Of a stretch of 64,000 bases of DNA, positions 1 to 10,913 are shown piece by piece; the first letter of the stretch is position 1, and every line of letters begins with the position of its first letter. The position numbers and the translations under genes are program-made. The notes beneath the pieces were generated by a model, which was given only the letters and a program-made list of their open reading frames with translations, was not told the DNA's origin and ran no database searches. Source of the DNA: Sophora flavescens (lineage: Eukaryota > Streptophyta > Magnoliopsida > Fabales > Fabaceae). The DNA is taken from assembly GCA_030762895.1 (NCBI GenBank), contig CM061062.1:139979104-140043103 (forward strand), written 5' to 3'.

Positions 1-44
1 TGACTTACTGAAAGACAAGAGGAGTCTCACAAGATGAGTTTCGC

Positions 45-1393
45 TTGCGGCTTTTCCCTTTCTCTCTTAGGGATGTCGCTCGCGATTGGGTTGATGATTT
101 GGATAGGAACAAAGATCGGAACTTGGGAGCAAATGGCACAAAAGTTCCTAACCAAATATTTTCCCACAAGCAAGAATTGCCGTCACATCCTTCAGGCAGA
201 CAGAAGATGAAACCTATAATGAGGCCTGGGAGAGGTACAACGGGCTCCTGAGAAGATGCCCTTCAGCGTTCTTTGACCCGGTCTCCAAAGTTCAGCATTT
301 CTTTAACGGGTTGAGGGGACGCTATCAGATGAACTGTGATGCCGCAGCTGGCGGTTCTTTTTCCTATTTATCAGCTGAGGATGGATGGGCATTATTGGAA
401 AAGATGTCATATAATGATTACAACCGTGGTAGGGAAACCTCAAGTGGAATCAGTTCTGGGACAATGGAAGCCATTCTTGAGCAAAACAGATTGTTGAAGA
501 TGCAGATCGAGGCTTTGTCTGGGAACAAGAAGGTTAATGCGATACACGAGGGAATGCCTCCGGGATGTGAAAATTGTAATGGAGATCATGACACTCGGAG
601 CTGCCCATTCAACTTCTCTCAGGAACATGTGGACTCATGCCACAACTTCTATGACACTATGCCCCAGAATAACTATCAGAGGAACAGACATAATGACTAC
701 AATCAGAATCAGAATAGGGGGTATATGAGGAGAGACCATCCGGGTTTCGCTTGGAGTGATGCTAATGGTGGTCTAGCCGGTCAACAACATCCTCAACATA
801 ATTGGCAACAACCTCCATAGGGTCTGAGGCCAAACATTGGAATCCAGCAGCGTAATACTCAGCAGGCTCTTCAGGGGCCTAATAAGTTGCAACTAACAGA
901 TAGTGGAAGACAACCGTGGGAGCTGGCTTTTGAGAGGATAAGTGCAGCAGTAGAGAAATCGTCAATCAACACGAACGCTGCCATTGACAAGTTGGCGACT
1001 CATACAGGGTGGGAAATTCAGAATATTGAGACGCAGATAGCTCAGCTCGCGAAGCAACTAAATGAACGTCTCCCAGGCACTTTCCCAAGTGATACCGAGA
1101 ACAACCCTAAGAACCATTACAATGCCATAACAATCAGGAGCGGTAAAGTGTTGGGATCTAATAGGGGTGCAACTAGTTCTCAGGAAGACAAGGCCCCAGA
1201 ACAACCACATGTTGAGGAAGAGCAACCTGAGAAAGAGAAGTTGGCAAGTGACAAGGCACCAGAGCAAAGGGGAAGGCTGAAGCTCGTGGATGAAGAGTTC
1301 CGAAAGAAGAAGTGGGTTGAACCCCAAGACCTCCCGCCCTACATTAAGGTACCACATCCTGAAAGATTGAAGAAGCCTCAACAGGATAAGTAG
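45..1393 (+). pseudogene. A1 gag (broken)
   Basis: Gag forms the virus-like particle and binds element RNA. The first part (45 to about 185) shows the capsid stretch FPFSLRDVARDW. A frame change follows, and the frame used from about 188 holds the capsid motif WERYNGLLRRCP. From 311 to 2260 the frame is continuous apart from two stops, TAG at 818-820 and TAG at 1391-1393. A single zinc knuckle CENCNGDHDTRSC (CX2CX3HX4C) lies near 568-606; A2 has the usual CX2CX4HX4C, so this one seems a residue short. The section after the first stop (887-1393) is the polar gag-protease linker. Decayed by at least one frameshift and two stops. Confidence 0.8.
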
Positions 1394-2260
1394 TTCAACA
1401 AATTCCTTGATGTCTTCCGCAAACTTCAGATTAACATTCCATTTGCGGAAGCCTTGGAACATATGCCATCGTATGCCCGGTTTATGAAGGAACTTCTCAC
1501 CAAGAAGCGGAGAATAGTGGATGAGGAAACGGTTGCTTTGACCGAGGAGTGTAGTGCCATTCTTCAAAGAAAACTACCTCCAAAGTTGAAGGATCCCGGT
1601 TCTTTTTCGATACCATGCACCATTGGGGGGATGACTGTAGGGAAGGCATTATGTGATCTAGGGGAAAGCATCAACTTGATGCCCCTCTCTATGATGAAGA
1701 GGTTGGGGATCAAAGAAGTCAAGGATACACGGATGTCACTCCAACTGGCCGATCGTTCTGTAAAATATCCTTATGGGGTGGTCGAAGACTTGTTAGTAAA
1801 GGTGGACAAGCTTATATTTCCGGCGGACTTTGTAGTGCTTGATATGGATGAAGACGCCGAGATCCCTCTCATATTGGGTAGGCCCTTCTTGGCCACTGGG
1901 GGTGCCTTGATAGATGTGCGACAAGGGAAACTCGCTCTAAGGTTGCAAGATGATGAGGTAGTCTTCAATCTCTTTGAAGCAATGAAGCACCCTGCAGAGA
2001 GGACGGAAGTGTATCGTGTGGATATGGTGGATCCAACTGTCAAGGCAAAGGCAACTAGAGAAGCCCATGGTTCTTCACTTGCTCAAGTGTTGGTAAAATC
2101 CCATGATGATGATAGAGAGGAAAGAGGCCCTTTGGGGGATGAGGTCTATCTTGAATGGTTAAAAGACATGGAAGCCATACCGAGTCTCCCAGAGGATGAA
2201 TGTGCAAGGGAAGAGAGCAACAACAAGGGCATGGAAAAAGAGGATAAAGCACCAAATTGA
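1394..2260 (+). pseudogene. A1 retropepsin-type protease domain
   Basis: Aspartic protease that would cut the gag-pol polyprotein. It is in the same frame as gag, so the stop at 1391-1393 is all that separates them; the first ATG downstream is at 1454. The active-site region reads CDLGESINLMP where A2 has LDLGASINVMP: the catalytic Asp is kept but the usual Ala after DLG is Glu. The flap and C-terminal signature LILGRPFLATG follows around 1875-1905, then FNLFEAMKHP, typical of Athila protease. The tail (about 2060-2260) is polar and acidic. The Glu substitution and upstream stop suggest it is no longer functional. Confidence 0.8.
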
Positions 2261-2463
2261 AAGGTGGCACAACCGTGGTGGTCAATGCAGACAATGAGTT
2301 GATCCCAAAAAGGACCATCACGGGGTGGAGAGTTCGTGCTGATTATAGAAGGATGCTGGACTTAAATGAGTTGTCCGGGAACAACATGCGAGCATATGAA
2401 AGGGCAAGAGCCTACAGGAAACGGATTGAGGCAGGGCATGGCAAGCAAGACCTTCCGGATTAA
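2257..2463 (+). pseudogene. A1 pol remnant after a large internal deletion
   Basis: A 68-residue reading frame whose first third, NADNELIPKRTITGWRVRAD with YRRM after it, aligns with the start of the A2 reverse transcriptase (NENNELVP...WRVCIDYRR). After YRRM the match stops and the sequence changes to a charged tail, rich in Arg and Lys, ending at 2463. Immediately downstream is a segment (about 2485-2530) of the kind I associate with the region just after pol in Athila elements. The simplest reading is one deletion joining the start of reverse transcriptase to the end of pol, removing catalytic motifs, RNase H and integrase. Confidence 0.65.
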
Positions 2464-4283
2464 CCCTTAGGGGTGACTTGAGTCAGGCTCGGGACGTTAA
2501 ACAAGCGCTTCTTGGGAGGCAACCCAAGCTAGGTATCCTTTGGTTTTAGTTTCTGTCGTTTTCATTTGTATTACTATAAAAAAAAAGCTTGATTCGCCAC
2601 GCGAATCCACAGTGGCGGCACGAGACAGGAGCCCTGAATCTCAGAGGCTTGCTCACTTTTCTGTCTCGCTTCGCGAGGTATACTTTCGCCTCGCGATTAT
2701 GGGCATCATCATCTGTTGGAATTCCAGATTCGCCTCGCGAGATACTACTCGCCTCGCTATTCTGAAAAGCGTGGAAACAATTTTTCCAGATTCGCCTCTT
2801 GAGTGGTCTCTCGCCTCGCGAATATGCAATTAAGGTTTTAATTTGTAGGAGTTCTTCCAGGATGCTATGCAAAGGAAGGGAGGACGTGATATCACTTGGA
2901 TGAGGAGGCAACCATGGCAACTTGATCAGGGAACATCCTCTCCTCTCCTCACTTTTATTTTTGTTTTTATTTTGTTTTTGTTTGTCGCTCTTGAATAATT
3001 TGAGAAGATCAAAAGTTTTTGTATGAATTTGTGTCGGCAAGCTTGTTGGAATTTAATTAAATTGAGCATAGACTGATTGCATGAAATATTTTGACCATTG
3101 ATGATTTCCCCCTAGGTTCTGAAATTAGAAAAATTGATCCCCATGTGAAAAATTGAAAATCTAACTTTGAGAATTTTATTGTGATTACTTGATTTATGAT
3201 AAGTTTGGGGTGAGGGGGTGCACACACTAGGAATCGTATCTCGGTCAAACAATTTGCAGAATGTCCAGGTGAGGATTTGAGCCTCCAACTTTGTTTTTGA
3301 TTGTGTGAATCACTTTTAAGTTGCACTTTCCCGAATTTGCTTGAATCTCTTCATGGTTTGCATGTTTATGTGTTGCATCAAATGATTTAGGCAATTTTCT
3401 TTGAATAACTACTTGGCCTAAAAAGGACCATCCTTAATGCATGTTCCCTAGTTAGCCACATTGAGCCTAATTGACCTATTGTTTCTTGATGACCCTATAT
3501 TACAAGCCAAAATCTGAAAAACCATGTTAGCCCAATCTTAGGATTAGGAGAGCATGGAAGCGTAGCAAGAGAATGGTTGTGAGGAACTAAGTTTGGGGTG
3601 GCTACAAGGTGATGTGTCATATTGGGGGTGAGAAAAATAAAAATAAAGGTTGATTTTAAAAAAAAAAATTGCCAAAAGAAAAGGGGCAAAACAGAAAAAA
3701 AAAATAGCAAGGAAAAGGTTGTAGTCACCCGAGGCAAAAATAAAAATAGAAAAAGGAATTTGAGTGGAAAATGTGTTTAATGCTCATGCTCTCTTAGTTC
3801 CTAGGGACTTAAGCCTTGTATCCTTGAATATCCTACCCTCAGCCAGGCCCCATTTCAACCTTTAAAAGACCTTCTGATGTTGCATACATATTTTCGTGGG
3901 AACTATATTTGAGATGAAAATCAAATTCATGGGAAGTGCTCTTGGAATGTGAAGTTGAGTGAAAAGTTGATAGCCTAGACACAATTGAGCGAATGAGTGA
4001 AATTTTACATACCCTTGTGAGGAAGACAGTTGTTTGAAATTGGTTATCTTCCTTTTGTGTGTGACCCTGATCCTCAACTTAGATTAATGATTGCATGAAT
4101 GATGAAGTCCTCAATTGTTTAAAGTAAATGAATGTGGGGATTACGTTAATGTAGGGGGGGCAATCATTGGAAAAAAAACTATTTTGAGTGCATGAAATTT
4201 GTGCGAAATCGATTGATTCCCTTAAGCTTGCCAAGTCTTGAGTCGTTTTTGAGTTTTAGCTTGCTTGGGGACAAGCAAGGTTT
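2464..4283 (+). other. A1 noncoding 3' region
   Basis: No believable gene. From about 2880 to the polypurine tract it matches, in reverse complement, the 9375-10830 region of A2, so it is a shared Athila-family 3' untranslated segment. It has poly-A and poly-T rich stretches (for example around 3655-3705) and the conserved phrase around 4250-4298 before the LTR. The first part holds the CGCCTCGCGA array listed separately. Confidence 0.75.
2588..2822 (+). repeat. Array of CGCCTCGCGA palindromes
   Basis: At least seven copies of TCGCCTCGCGA or close variants (also TCGCTTCGCGA, TCGCCTCGCTA), mostly in pairs whose starts are about 19-20 bp apart, separated by AT-rich spacers. The same word recurs in the LTR of the same element at 4557-4975, although this copy lies outside the LTR. 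Confidence 0.85.
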
Positions 4284-4298
4284 AAGTTTGGGGTGTTT
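4284..4298 (+). promoter_or_regulatory. A1 polypurine tract
   Basis: AAGTTTGGGGTGTTT directly before the LTR start TGATAAGCC. It is the primer for plus-strand DNA synthesis. A2 has nearly the same tract in reverse complement at 9375-9392. Confidence 0.8.
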
Positions 4299-5839
4299 TG
4301 ATAAGCCTTTGGCTTATCTAGTTTTATAACTAGATGGACTGTGGTTTTTGTGCAAATTATTCGAGTTCAATCTCGTTTTCGCCCAAATTTGGCCTTGTTT
4401 TGTTCCTAAGTAGACTTTTACTCGTTCTAGGTATTTTTAGTTTTTAGTCTATTTTGAATAGAATTACGCTTTTTGTGTCTTTTTATTGTTTCAGGTTAGA
4501 AGTGAAGCTCCGGGAGTCAAGGAAAGTCAAGAAATAGTGGAAATTGCCATTCTGGAGATGCTCGCCCCGAGAGTGTATGCTCGCCCCGCGAGTGTATGCT
4601 CGCCCCGCAAGTCTGAAGATCAGCTAAGCAGCAACGTCATCAATTCTGTCTCGCCCCGCGAGAATATCCTCGCCTCGCGAATCATGAAGACCTGCAAGAC
4701 AGAGACCATCACGGCCTAGCCGTGATGAAGGTCACGGCTGTGACAGATTAAGGTTTGAAGTCTCGCCCCGCGAAAGTCATCTCGCCCCGCGAGAGTTTGA
4801 AGACCCTGGAAGATAGAGACCATCACGGCCTAGCCGTGATGAAGGTCACGGCTGTGATAGAGTGAAGTTGGAAGACTCGCCCCGCGAATACACTCTAGCC
4901 TCGCGAGAATCCAAAATTGAAAGCGCGCCAAAACTAAAATTCACCTCGTGAAAGGGTGTTCGCCCCGCGAGAGGCCGAGAACCAGAATCCTTATTTATAG
5001 GCTGTTTCAGATCATAATGGGGATCCAAGTTGTTAACCACTTGTTTTAGATCAGTTTTAGGACGAATCCTTGTTTCTGGAGTTGCGTCTCCCTTCTCTTT
5101 TCTTTTCTTATTTTATTATGGAGATTATGTCGGATTGTTTGTGCGTCGTCACGGGCATGAGGAACTAATCCCCTCGTCCGAGGGATCAATGAAGCCGCCC
5201 ATGGCGGTATAGTGTTCATGTGATGTATGTTTTTCTCCCCTTCTCTCAATGAATGTTTTCCAATTCTGATTTGAATGCGTTGATCATATGTGTTGCGTGA
5301 TTGACTAGTTAAACGTGTTGAGGCCGGTCGGCGATTCGCGTTTTAGAACTTGGATTGGAAACACTAATTGAATAATGAGCACGACAGTGGATTTAGGAGA
5401 TTAGTGCAACCTTATAGGGAACAAGAATTAATAGAATTTGAGATTAGGATTATGAGACCTAGTAAGTAATTAATCCAATCATCGAATACGTCCTATTGAG
5501 CACGACAGTGGATATAGGAGAAATTGGGTGTCCCGGTTGACATTGTAATTGAACTTAGGGAGGAATTCATCATCACTTGGGTACTATACATGATTGGGTA
5601 GGTGGATTTGAGACCTTGGATATTTTAATTTCTGATTTTAAAACCTTAGCTTTAATTGATTTGTTATTGAATTGCGATAATAATCTTTCTCTCTCTCAAC
5701 CACTTTCCTCACTTGACCAAACGTATCTGATTTCCCGCGGATTAGTTGAATTGGTAGCCCAATCCCTGAGTTCGACCTCGGTAATTACTTACCGTGTTTA
5801 TTTTTTACTTGCGACGACCCGGTACACTTGTCGATGACA
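4299..5839 (+). repeat. A1 3' LTR
   Basis: Starts TGATAAGCCTTTGGC right after the polypurine tract, and its first 120 bases resemble the A2 LTR start. I place its end at the CA in GATGACA (5838-5839) because the following sequence belongs to the LTR of element B; the end is uncertain by a few bases. It contains a large GC-rich palindrome array (4557-4975) and a duplicated phrase GAGCACGACAGTGGAT (about 5377 and 5498). Confidence 0.8.
4557..4975 (+). repeat. Mixed paired-palindrome array in A1 LTR
   Basis: Two palindrome types alternate. CTCGCCCCGCGAG and variants occur in pairs starting exactly 19 bp apart (for example at 4651, 4762, 4877). TCACGGCCTAGCCGTGA followed by six bases and TCACGGCTGTGA occurs at about 4709 and 4821. 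The array begins about 260 bp into the LTR, where promoter sequences of LTR elements usually lie. Confidence 0.9.
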
Positions 5840-6639
5840 CCCAATAGTGCGTGACCGTACTGACTGGGAAGGTTTGGTTATTTTCTTTAGCCAAAAACTC
5901 CCTAAACACTCTTAAATCAGTCCTAGGGTCTAGTCAAGGATCATCAAACATTAACCTCACCTCTCACTACTAAATTCATGTTTTATAATACTTTTAGGGA
6001 AATTATTCCTTTAATTACTATGTTAATAAAGAGCCCTATTTTAACCAATTAGAGTTTTATTAACTTGTTCATCATAAATCACCATACATTCAACCATGGC
6101 ATAATCAACACCATCAAACTAACAACATTCATGACGCATTCAACATACCAATTTAACCAATTAATCATGACATAACACATATCATCAAACATATAAATTG
6201 GAATACATCATCATGAACTATAAAACAGTTATAGCAATTAGACATTCATAACTGGCATACCAATAATCAATTAAACATATAATCAAACATGTGATAGGCA
6301 TCAATTAACAGTTTAACAAACAATAGGGTCATAGGAACCCTTCATCTTACACTACCCCCTTGCCTAATGTTCATACTATCCTTCTCCCCAATCCTGGTAT
6401 GACGATCTAATCTACGGTCACATTGAGCGAATCCAAACTTGGTCCACTCGAACGGTTCAAAGGATCTTGGTCAAGAACATCAAAGAAAGAAGGAGTAATT
6501 AATCCCCAATTCAAGAAAACAAAAGGAGATCAACAAAGGGTTTACAAGATTACCTTGATTGACACTAATGCCCGGTTTATTCTCCAATTGCAAAAGAAAA
6601 CACCAAAACTCTTGAGGAGGTTCAAGGGGAGGGAGAGAA

Positions 6640-6647
6640 TAGGGTTT
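6640..6647 (-). promoter_or_regulatory. Telo-box core in B LTR
   Basis: Minus strand reads AAACCCTA, the plant telo-box core, in the sense orientation of the element, about 475 bases into the LTR. Confidence 0.4.
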
Positions 6648-6792
6648 CTGATGGCCAAGGATTGAAAGGAAGAGTAAAAGTAAGGGTTGTAACTTGTAAC
6701 CCTCCTCACTCACTTATTTATATTGTCAGTAAAAACATCTTTGAGAAGTAGACACAAACGTGCCCTGGCCAAATTTGCGTTTCTGAGCACTA

Positions 6793-6956
6793 GACACAGC
6801 TGTGTCTATCAGGAGACACAGTTGTGTCATGGACCAGATCAGCGTTCTAGGAATTAGACACAGCTGCATCTATCAGGAGACACAGCTGTGTCCCAACCAA
6901 AACAACGTTTGCAAGAAATAGACACAGCCGTGTCTATCACGAGACGCAGCTGTGTC
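6793..6956 (-). repeat. GACACAGCTGTGTC paired-palindrome array
   Basis: Three units start at 6793, 6857 and 6921, a 64-bp period. Each unit is a 14-bp palindrome GACACAGCTGTGTC (or a one- or two-base variant), eight bases, then a second copy, so the centres are 22 bp apart. A more decayed unit may precede them near 6750. Confidence 0.9.
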
Positions 6957-7119
6957 CAGCTCCAGGAGAGAGAAACATATGCATTAGAAAGGGATTTTTG
7001 ACCAGAAAATCCCACTTAACACCATTTTAAATTCCTTAAAGCACTCTTCTAATAATCTAACACAACATACAACTATTTACAACGCATAAAAACATATATG
7101 AAAAAAATGGGGTGTTACA

Positions 7120-7139
7120 ATTCCACCCTACTTATAAAA
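7120..7139 (-). promoter_or_regulatory. B polypurine tract
   Basis: Minus strand TTTTATAAGTAGGGTGGAAT directly before the LTR start. A plus-strand equivalent ending in GGGGTGTGGAAT stands at 20882-20899. Confidence 0.75.
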
Positions 7140-7157
7140 ATTTCGTCCTCGAAATTT

Positions 7158-8450
7158 CTACCCACTTCGATTGAAAAGGTGCGGATATGATTCCATCATC
7201 TTTCTTTTCATTTCCTACGTAGCACTCTCCTTGGTAGCCCCACTCCAAATGACTTTGACCAAAGGAAACTCCTTGCCTCTTAGCTGCTTCACCCTCCTAT
7301 CCTCGACTCAAAGGGGTAATACCTCAAAAGTCAAGTTCTCTTTTAACTGTATGGTATCAGGTACTATTACATGACTAGGGTCATGAATGTACTTTCTGAA
7401 TTGAGACACATGAAAGACACTATGAAGATTGGACAAGAATGGTGGTAAGGCTATTTGGTAGGCAACTTCGCCGACTCTTTTTAGAATTTGGTAAGGACCA
7501 ATGAATCTGGGAGTTATTTTCTTCGCTTGCATCACTCTACCAACACCAGTTGTCGGGGTAACTCTCAAGAACACATGGTCACCTTCCTGGAGTTCGAGCG
7601 CCTTCCTCCTTTTACCATGGTAGCTCTTTTGCCGACTATGTGCCATCTTCATCTTTTCCTGAATCATCCTTACTTTTTCAGTGGTTTCTTGCACCACTTC
7701 TGGTCCTAATACAACACTATCACCAGGTTCACTCCAACACAAGAGTGTCCTACATCTCCTCCCATAAAGAGCTTCATAAGGTGCCATCCTAATAATGGAA
7801 TGGAAACTATTGTAGGTAAACTCTATTAGGTGCAAAAACTTGTCCCAACTACCCAGTTGCTCTAGAACACAAGCCCTCAATAAGTCCTCCAAGGACTGGA
7901 TGGTTCTCTCAGACTACCCATCAGTCTGTGGGTGATAAGCTAAACTTAGCCTAAGCTTGGTTCCTAAAGCCTCTTGCAAACTATTCCAATACCTAGAGGT
8001 AAACCTCGGGTCTCTATCTGATACTATGCTAGAGGGTACACCATGTAGCCTAACTATCTCTTCGATTACAACTTGGCCAACTTTTCCAAAGGATATTCCA
8101 TGTTCATAGGGATGAAATGGGCGGACTTAGTCAGTCTATCGACAACAACCCATATAGCCTCAAAACCAGTTGGAGTCATAGGGAATCCAGACACAAAATC
8201 CATGGAAATACTGTCCCATTTCCATTCTGGGATACTTAACGGCTGCAACTTACCTGACGGCTTCTGGTGTTCTATCTTACCCTTTTGGCACACTAAACCA
8301 GCGTACACAAACTCAGTCACATCTTTCTTCATCCTAGGCCACCAAAACATCCTCTTAAGATCCCAATACATCTTAGTTGTACCTGGGTGCACACTCAGTC
8401 CACTCCTATGTCCTTCTTCAAGGATCAACTTTCTAAGCTCCAGGACGTCT
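7158..8450 (-). pseudogene. B integrase with chromodomain-like tail
   Basis: Integrase joins element DNA to the chromosome. The zinc-binding part is read from 8450 (ILEEGHRSGLSVHPG and then the Cys pair in GLVCQKGK), followed by the catalytic core with its first Asp in SMDFVSGFP. A frame break lies near 8066, and the remaining core and C-terminal part continue at 7892-7308, including FIGPYQILKRVG and HVSQFRKY. After a TGA stop the chromodomain-like segment continues to 7158 (LRGKEFPLVKVIW and SYPHLFNRSG), with a further TAG. The chromodomain identifies a chromovirus of Tekay/Del type. The start of the domain is lost at the A2 junction: about 80 residues present in C at this place are missing here. 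Confidence 0.8.
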
Positions 8451-9374
8451 GGTTTAGATTCAATGAGAGAAGAATTGATTAAGAAAACAATGCAATTAAG
8501 TGATTATCAATAAGCTGAAACGATTAATCTGCTGTTTCGGTTTCCCAACTATCATTGATTCACATAAATTCCATGCCCTAAGCGGATTCTAATCTCTTTT
8601 CGATTGTAGTAGCAATTAAACAAGCGCAATTGACACTACGAGATATATGTTCCTATTTCCGAATTAAGCAAATGGATTGAAGCTCTCGTGAATTAAGCAA
8701 ACACGATCAACACACGTGAATTAAGCAAACGCGATCAAGGTATAGGAACATAGAATCATCGAAATTAATCAATACCGATTCTATACAACTTGAATTAAGC
8801 AAACAAGGCATATAACATAATATTGAAAGAGATAAGCAAACTGATCGGGAATTATGGAACCTCAAGTGTCGGCGAAAACTGATTACAGTAGACTAATCCC
8901 TGGTGATTAGTTCTCCATCATAAACATGATACAAACCCTTGGAATAGACTAAAAACAATGAAAAATTCTCCCTAATTTGCGTCTGCCAGGCCGTGACGCA
9001 TTCTGCCAAGGGCGCGCATTCAAATTTTAGTCTATCACAGTCATGATGCCAATCACGACCAGGCCGTGATCAATTCTGTCTTGGGTGCTGATCTGTCACG
9101 ACCGTGACCTCCATCACGGCCTGGCCGTGATCAATTCTGCTTTAAGAGTCCTTCCATTTTCGCTCTTCTTATTAACCTGAAAATATGAAATAGCAGTAAA
9201 TGCTTTATTTGACTAAAAATTAACTAAAATGTCCTAAAACTACTTAAGAGATTCAAAATGTTGCTTGAGGACAATTAAATCCAAATTTGGGTGAAAACGA
9301 GGTTAAAATCGAGTAATTAGTACAAAAGCCATTGTCTTACTAGTTATAAAACTAGTCGAGCCAGAGGCTTATCA
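8451..9374 (-). repeat. A2 3' LTR, outer end deleted
   Basis: Matches the 5' LTR from about 16413 to 17572. On the minus strand it starts TGATAAGCC at 9374. The final 145 or so bases (equivalent to 16270-16412) are absent. It carries four copies of GAATTAAGCAAAC between about 8662 and 8802 and a shortened palindrome array. No gene. Confidence 0.85.
8986..9131 (-). repeat. TCACGGCC palindrome array, short version
   Basis: About two and a half cassettes of the type described at 16974-17330. The partner LTR has six, so the array has changed length since insertion. Confidence 0.9.
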
Positions 9375-9392
9375 AAATACCCCAAACTTAAA
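9375..9392 (-). promoter_or_regulatory. A2 polypurine tract
   Basis: Minus strand GTTTAAGTTTGGGGTATTT or nearly so, ending at the LTR start; equivalent to the tract at 4284-4298. Confidence 0.75.
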
Positions 9393-10913
9393 CTTTGCTT
9401 GTCCCCAAGCAAACTAAAACTCAAAAAGACTCAAACTTGGCAAGCTCAAAGGATTCAACCAATTTTGCACGAACTTCATGCAATTTTAACAAAACAATTT
9501 TTTTTCTTCAATGTTTTCCCCCCTTTCAACAATGTAATCCCCACACTCGTTTACTTTAAACAATTGAGAATTCCATCATTCATGTAATCAGTAATCTGAG
9601 TTGAGGATCCAAGTTACACACAAAAGGGAGATCACCAATTTCAAACAATTGCCTTCCTCACAAGGGCATTTAATATTTCACTCATTCGTTCAATTTGTCT
9701 AGGCTATCAACTTTTCACTCAATTTCACATTTCAAGAGCACTTCCCATGGATTTGATATTCATCTCAAACAAAGTTCCCACGAAAACATGCATGCAACAT
9801 CAAAAGGTCTTTTAAAGGTTGTAATGGAGCCTGGCTAAAGGTAGGATATTCAAAGGTACTAGGCTTAAGTCCCTAGGAACTAAGAGAGCATGAGCATTTT
9901 GACACATTGAACTTCCACTCAAATTCCTTTTTCCATTTTTCTTTTTTTTCTTTGGGTGACTACAGCCTTCTTCTTCTAATACCCCTTTTTGACATTTTGT
10001 TCTTTTCTTTTCTTTTTTTTATTTGCCTTTGGCTCCAACCTTTATTTTTCTTTTTCTCAACCCAGAATGACATATCAAACCTTGTAGCCACCCCAAACTT
10101 AGATTCTTACAACCCTTGTCTTGCTAAGCATCCATGCTATCATAATCCTAGGATTGGGTTAACATGGTTTTTCCAGCTTTTTGGCTTATAGCATAAGGTC
10201 ATCAAGAAACAATAGGCTTATTAGGCTCAATGTGGCTAACTAGGGAACATGCATTAGGGATGGTTCTTTTAGGCCAGGTAGTTATTTCAAAGAAAGTTGC
10301 CTAAATCATTTGATGCAACCACATAAGCATGCAAACCATGAAGAGATTCAAGCAAATTCGGGAAAGTGCAACTTAAAAGTGATTCACACAATTAAAAACA
10401 TGTTGGAGGCTCAAATCCTCACCTGGACATTTTTGGCAAATTGTTTGACCGAGATTCAATCCCTAGTGTGTGCATCCCTTCACCCCAAACTTATCATAAA
10501 TCATGCAGTCACAATAGAATATCTCAAAGTTCAATTTTCAATTTTTCACATGGGGATCAATTTTCAATTTTTTCAAAACCTAGGGGGAAATCATCAACAG
10601 TCAACACATATCATGCAATCCATATATGCAAAATTTAATTAAAATCCAACAAGCTCACTGACACAAGACTCAACACACATACGACACAAAGCAACACAAA
10701 CAAGGAAAACAAAACAAAAACAAAACAATTGGTTCCATCCCCCACACTTAAGACATACATTGTCCTCAATGAAAGAACATAAATATAAAATAAGAGTGAG
10801 GGAAAGGAGAAGGTACTCCCTGATCAAGTTGTAGTGTAGGTGGGCTCTCCCAAGGAGAGCTCTTCAATGGTTGCATCTTCAGGCACCGAGCTCTCATGGA
10901 ATAGCTTCAAGCA
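9393..10913 (-). other. A2 noncoding 3' region
   Basis: No credible gene. It is the reverse complement of a region resembling 2880-4283 of A1. It is rich in T runs around 9930-10060. Reading frames here lack any family signature. It could include a decayed third reading frame as in some Athila elements, but I see no envelope-like signature. Confidence 0.7.

Larger units (their letters stand above)
1..5839 (+). mobile_element. A1: Athila-like Ty3/gypsy element, pol-deleted, 5' end outside window
   Basis: In order on the plus strand: broken gag, protease, a short reverse transcriptase stub, about 1.8 kb of noncoding 3' DNA, a polypurine tract and a 3' LTR. The protein types and the 3' region match element A2 (8451-17572), which has a tRNA-Asp primer site as expected for the Athila lineage. 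Most of reverse transcriptase and all of RNase H and integrase are missing, so it could not copy itself. Its 3' LTR ends inside the LTR of element B (5840-7119), so it inserted into B. The far LTR and the target duplication lie outside the window. Confidence 0.85.
5840..7119 (-). repeat. B 3' LTR (partial)
   Basis: On the minus strand it starts TGTAACACCCC at 7119, next to the polypurine tract. No gene is visible. It holds the GACACAGCTGTGTC array (6793-6956) and a telo-box at 6640. The left edge is the A1 insertion point, so the remainder is outside the window. The stretch 5940-6400 resembles a section of the E LTR (about 49320-49860), so B and E LTRs seem related. Confidence 0.85.

Noticed and set aside
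2546..3040. 164-residue minus-strand reading frame
   Set aside because: It covers the CGCCTCGCGA array and A1 3' noncoding DNA, has no family signature and no counterpart in A2.
9907..10642. Phe-rich and other frames in the A2 3' region
   Set aside because: T-rich noncoding sequence on the strand opposite the element; no envelope-like or membrane-protein pattern that holds up in A1.
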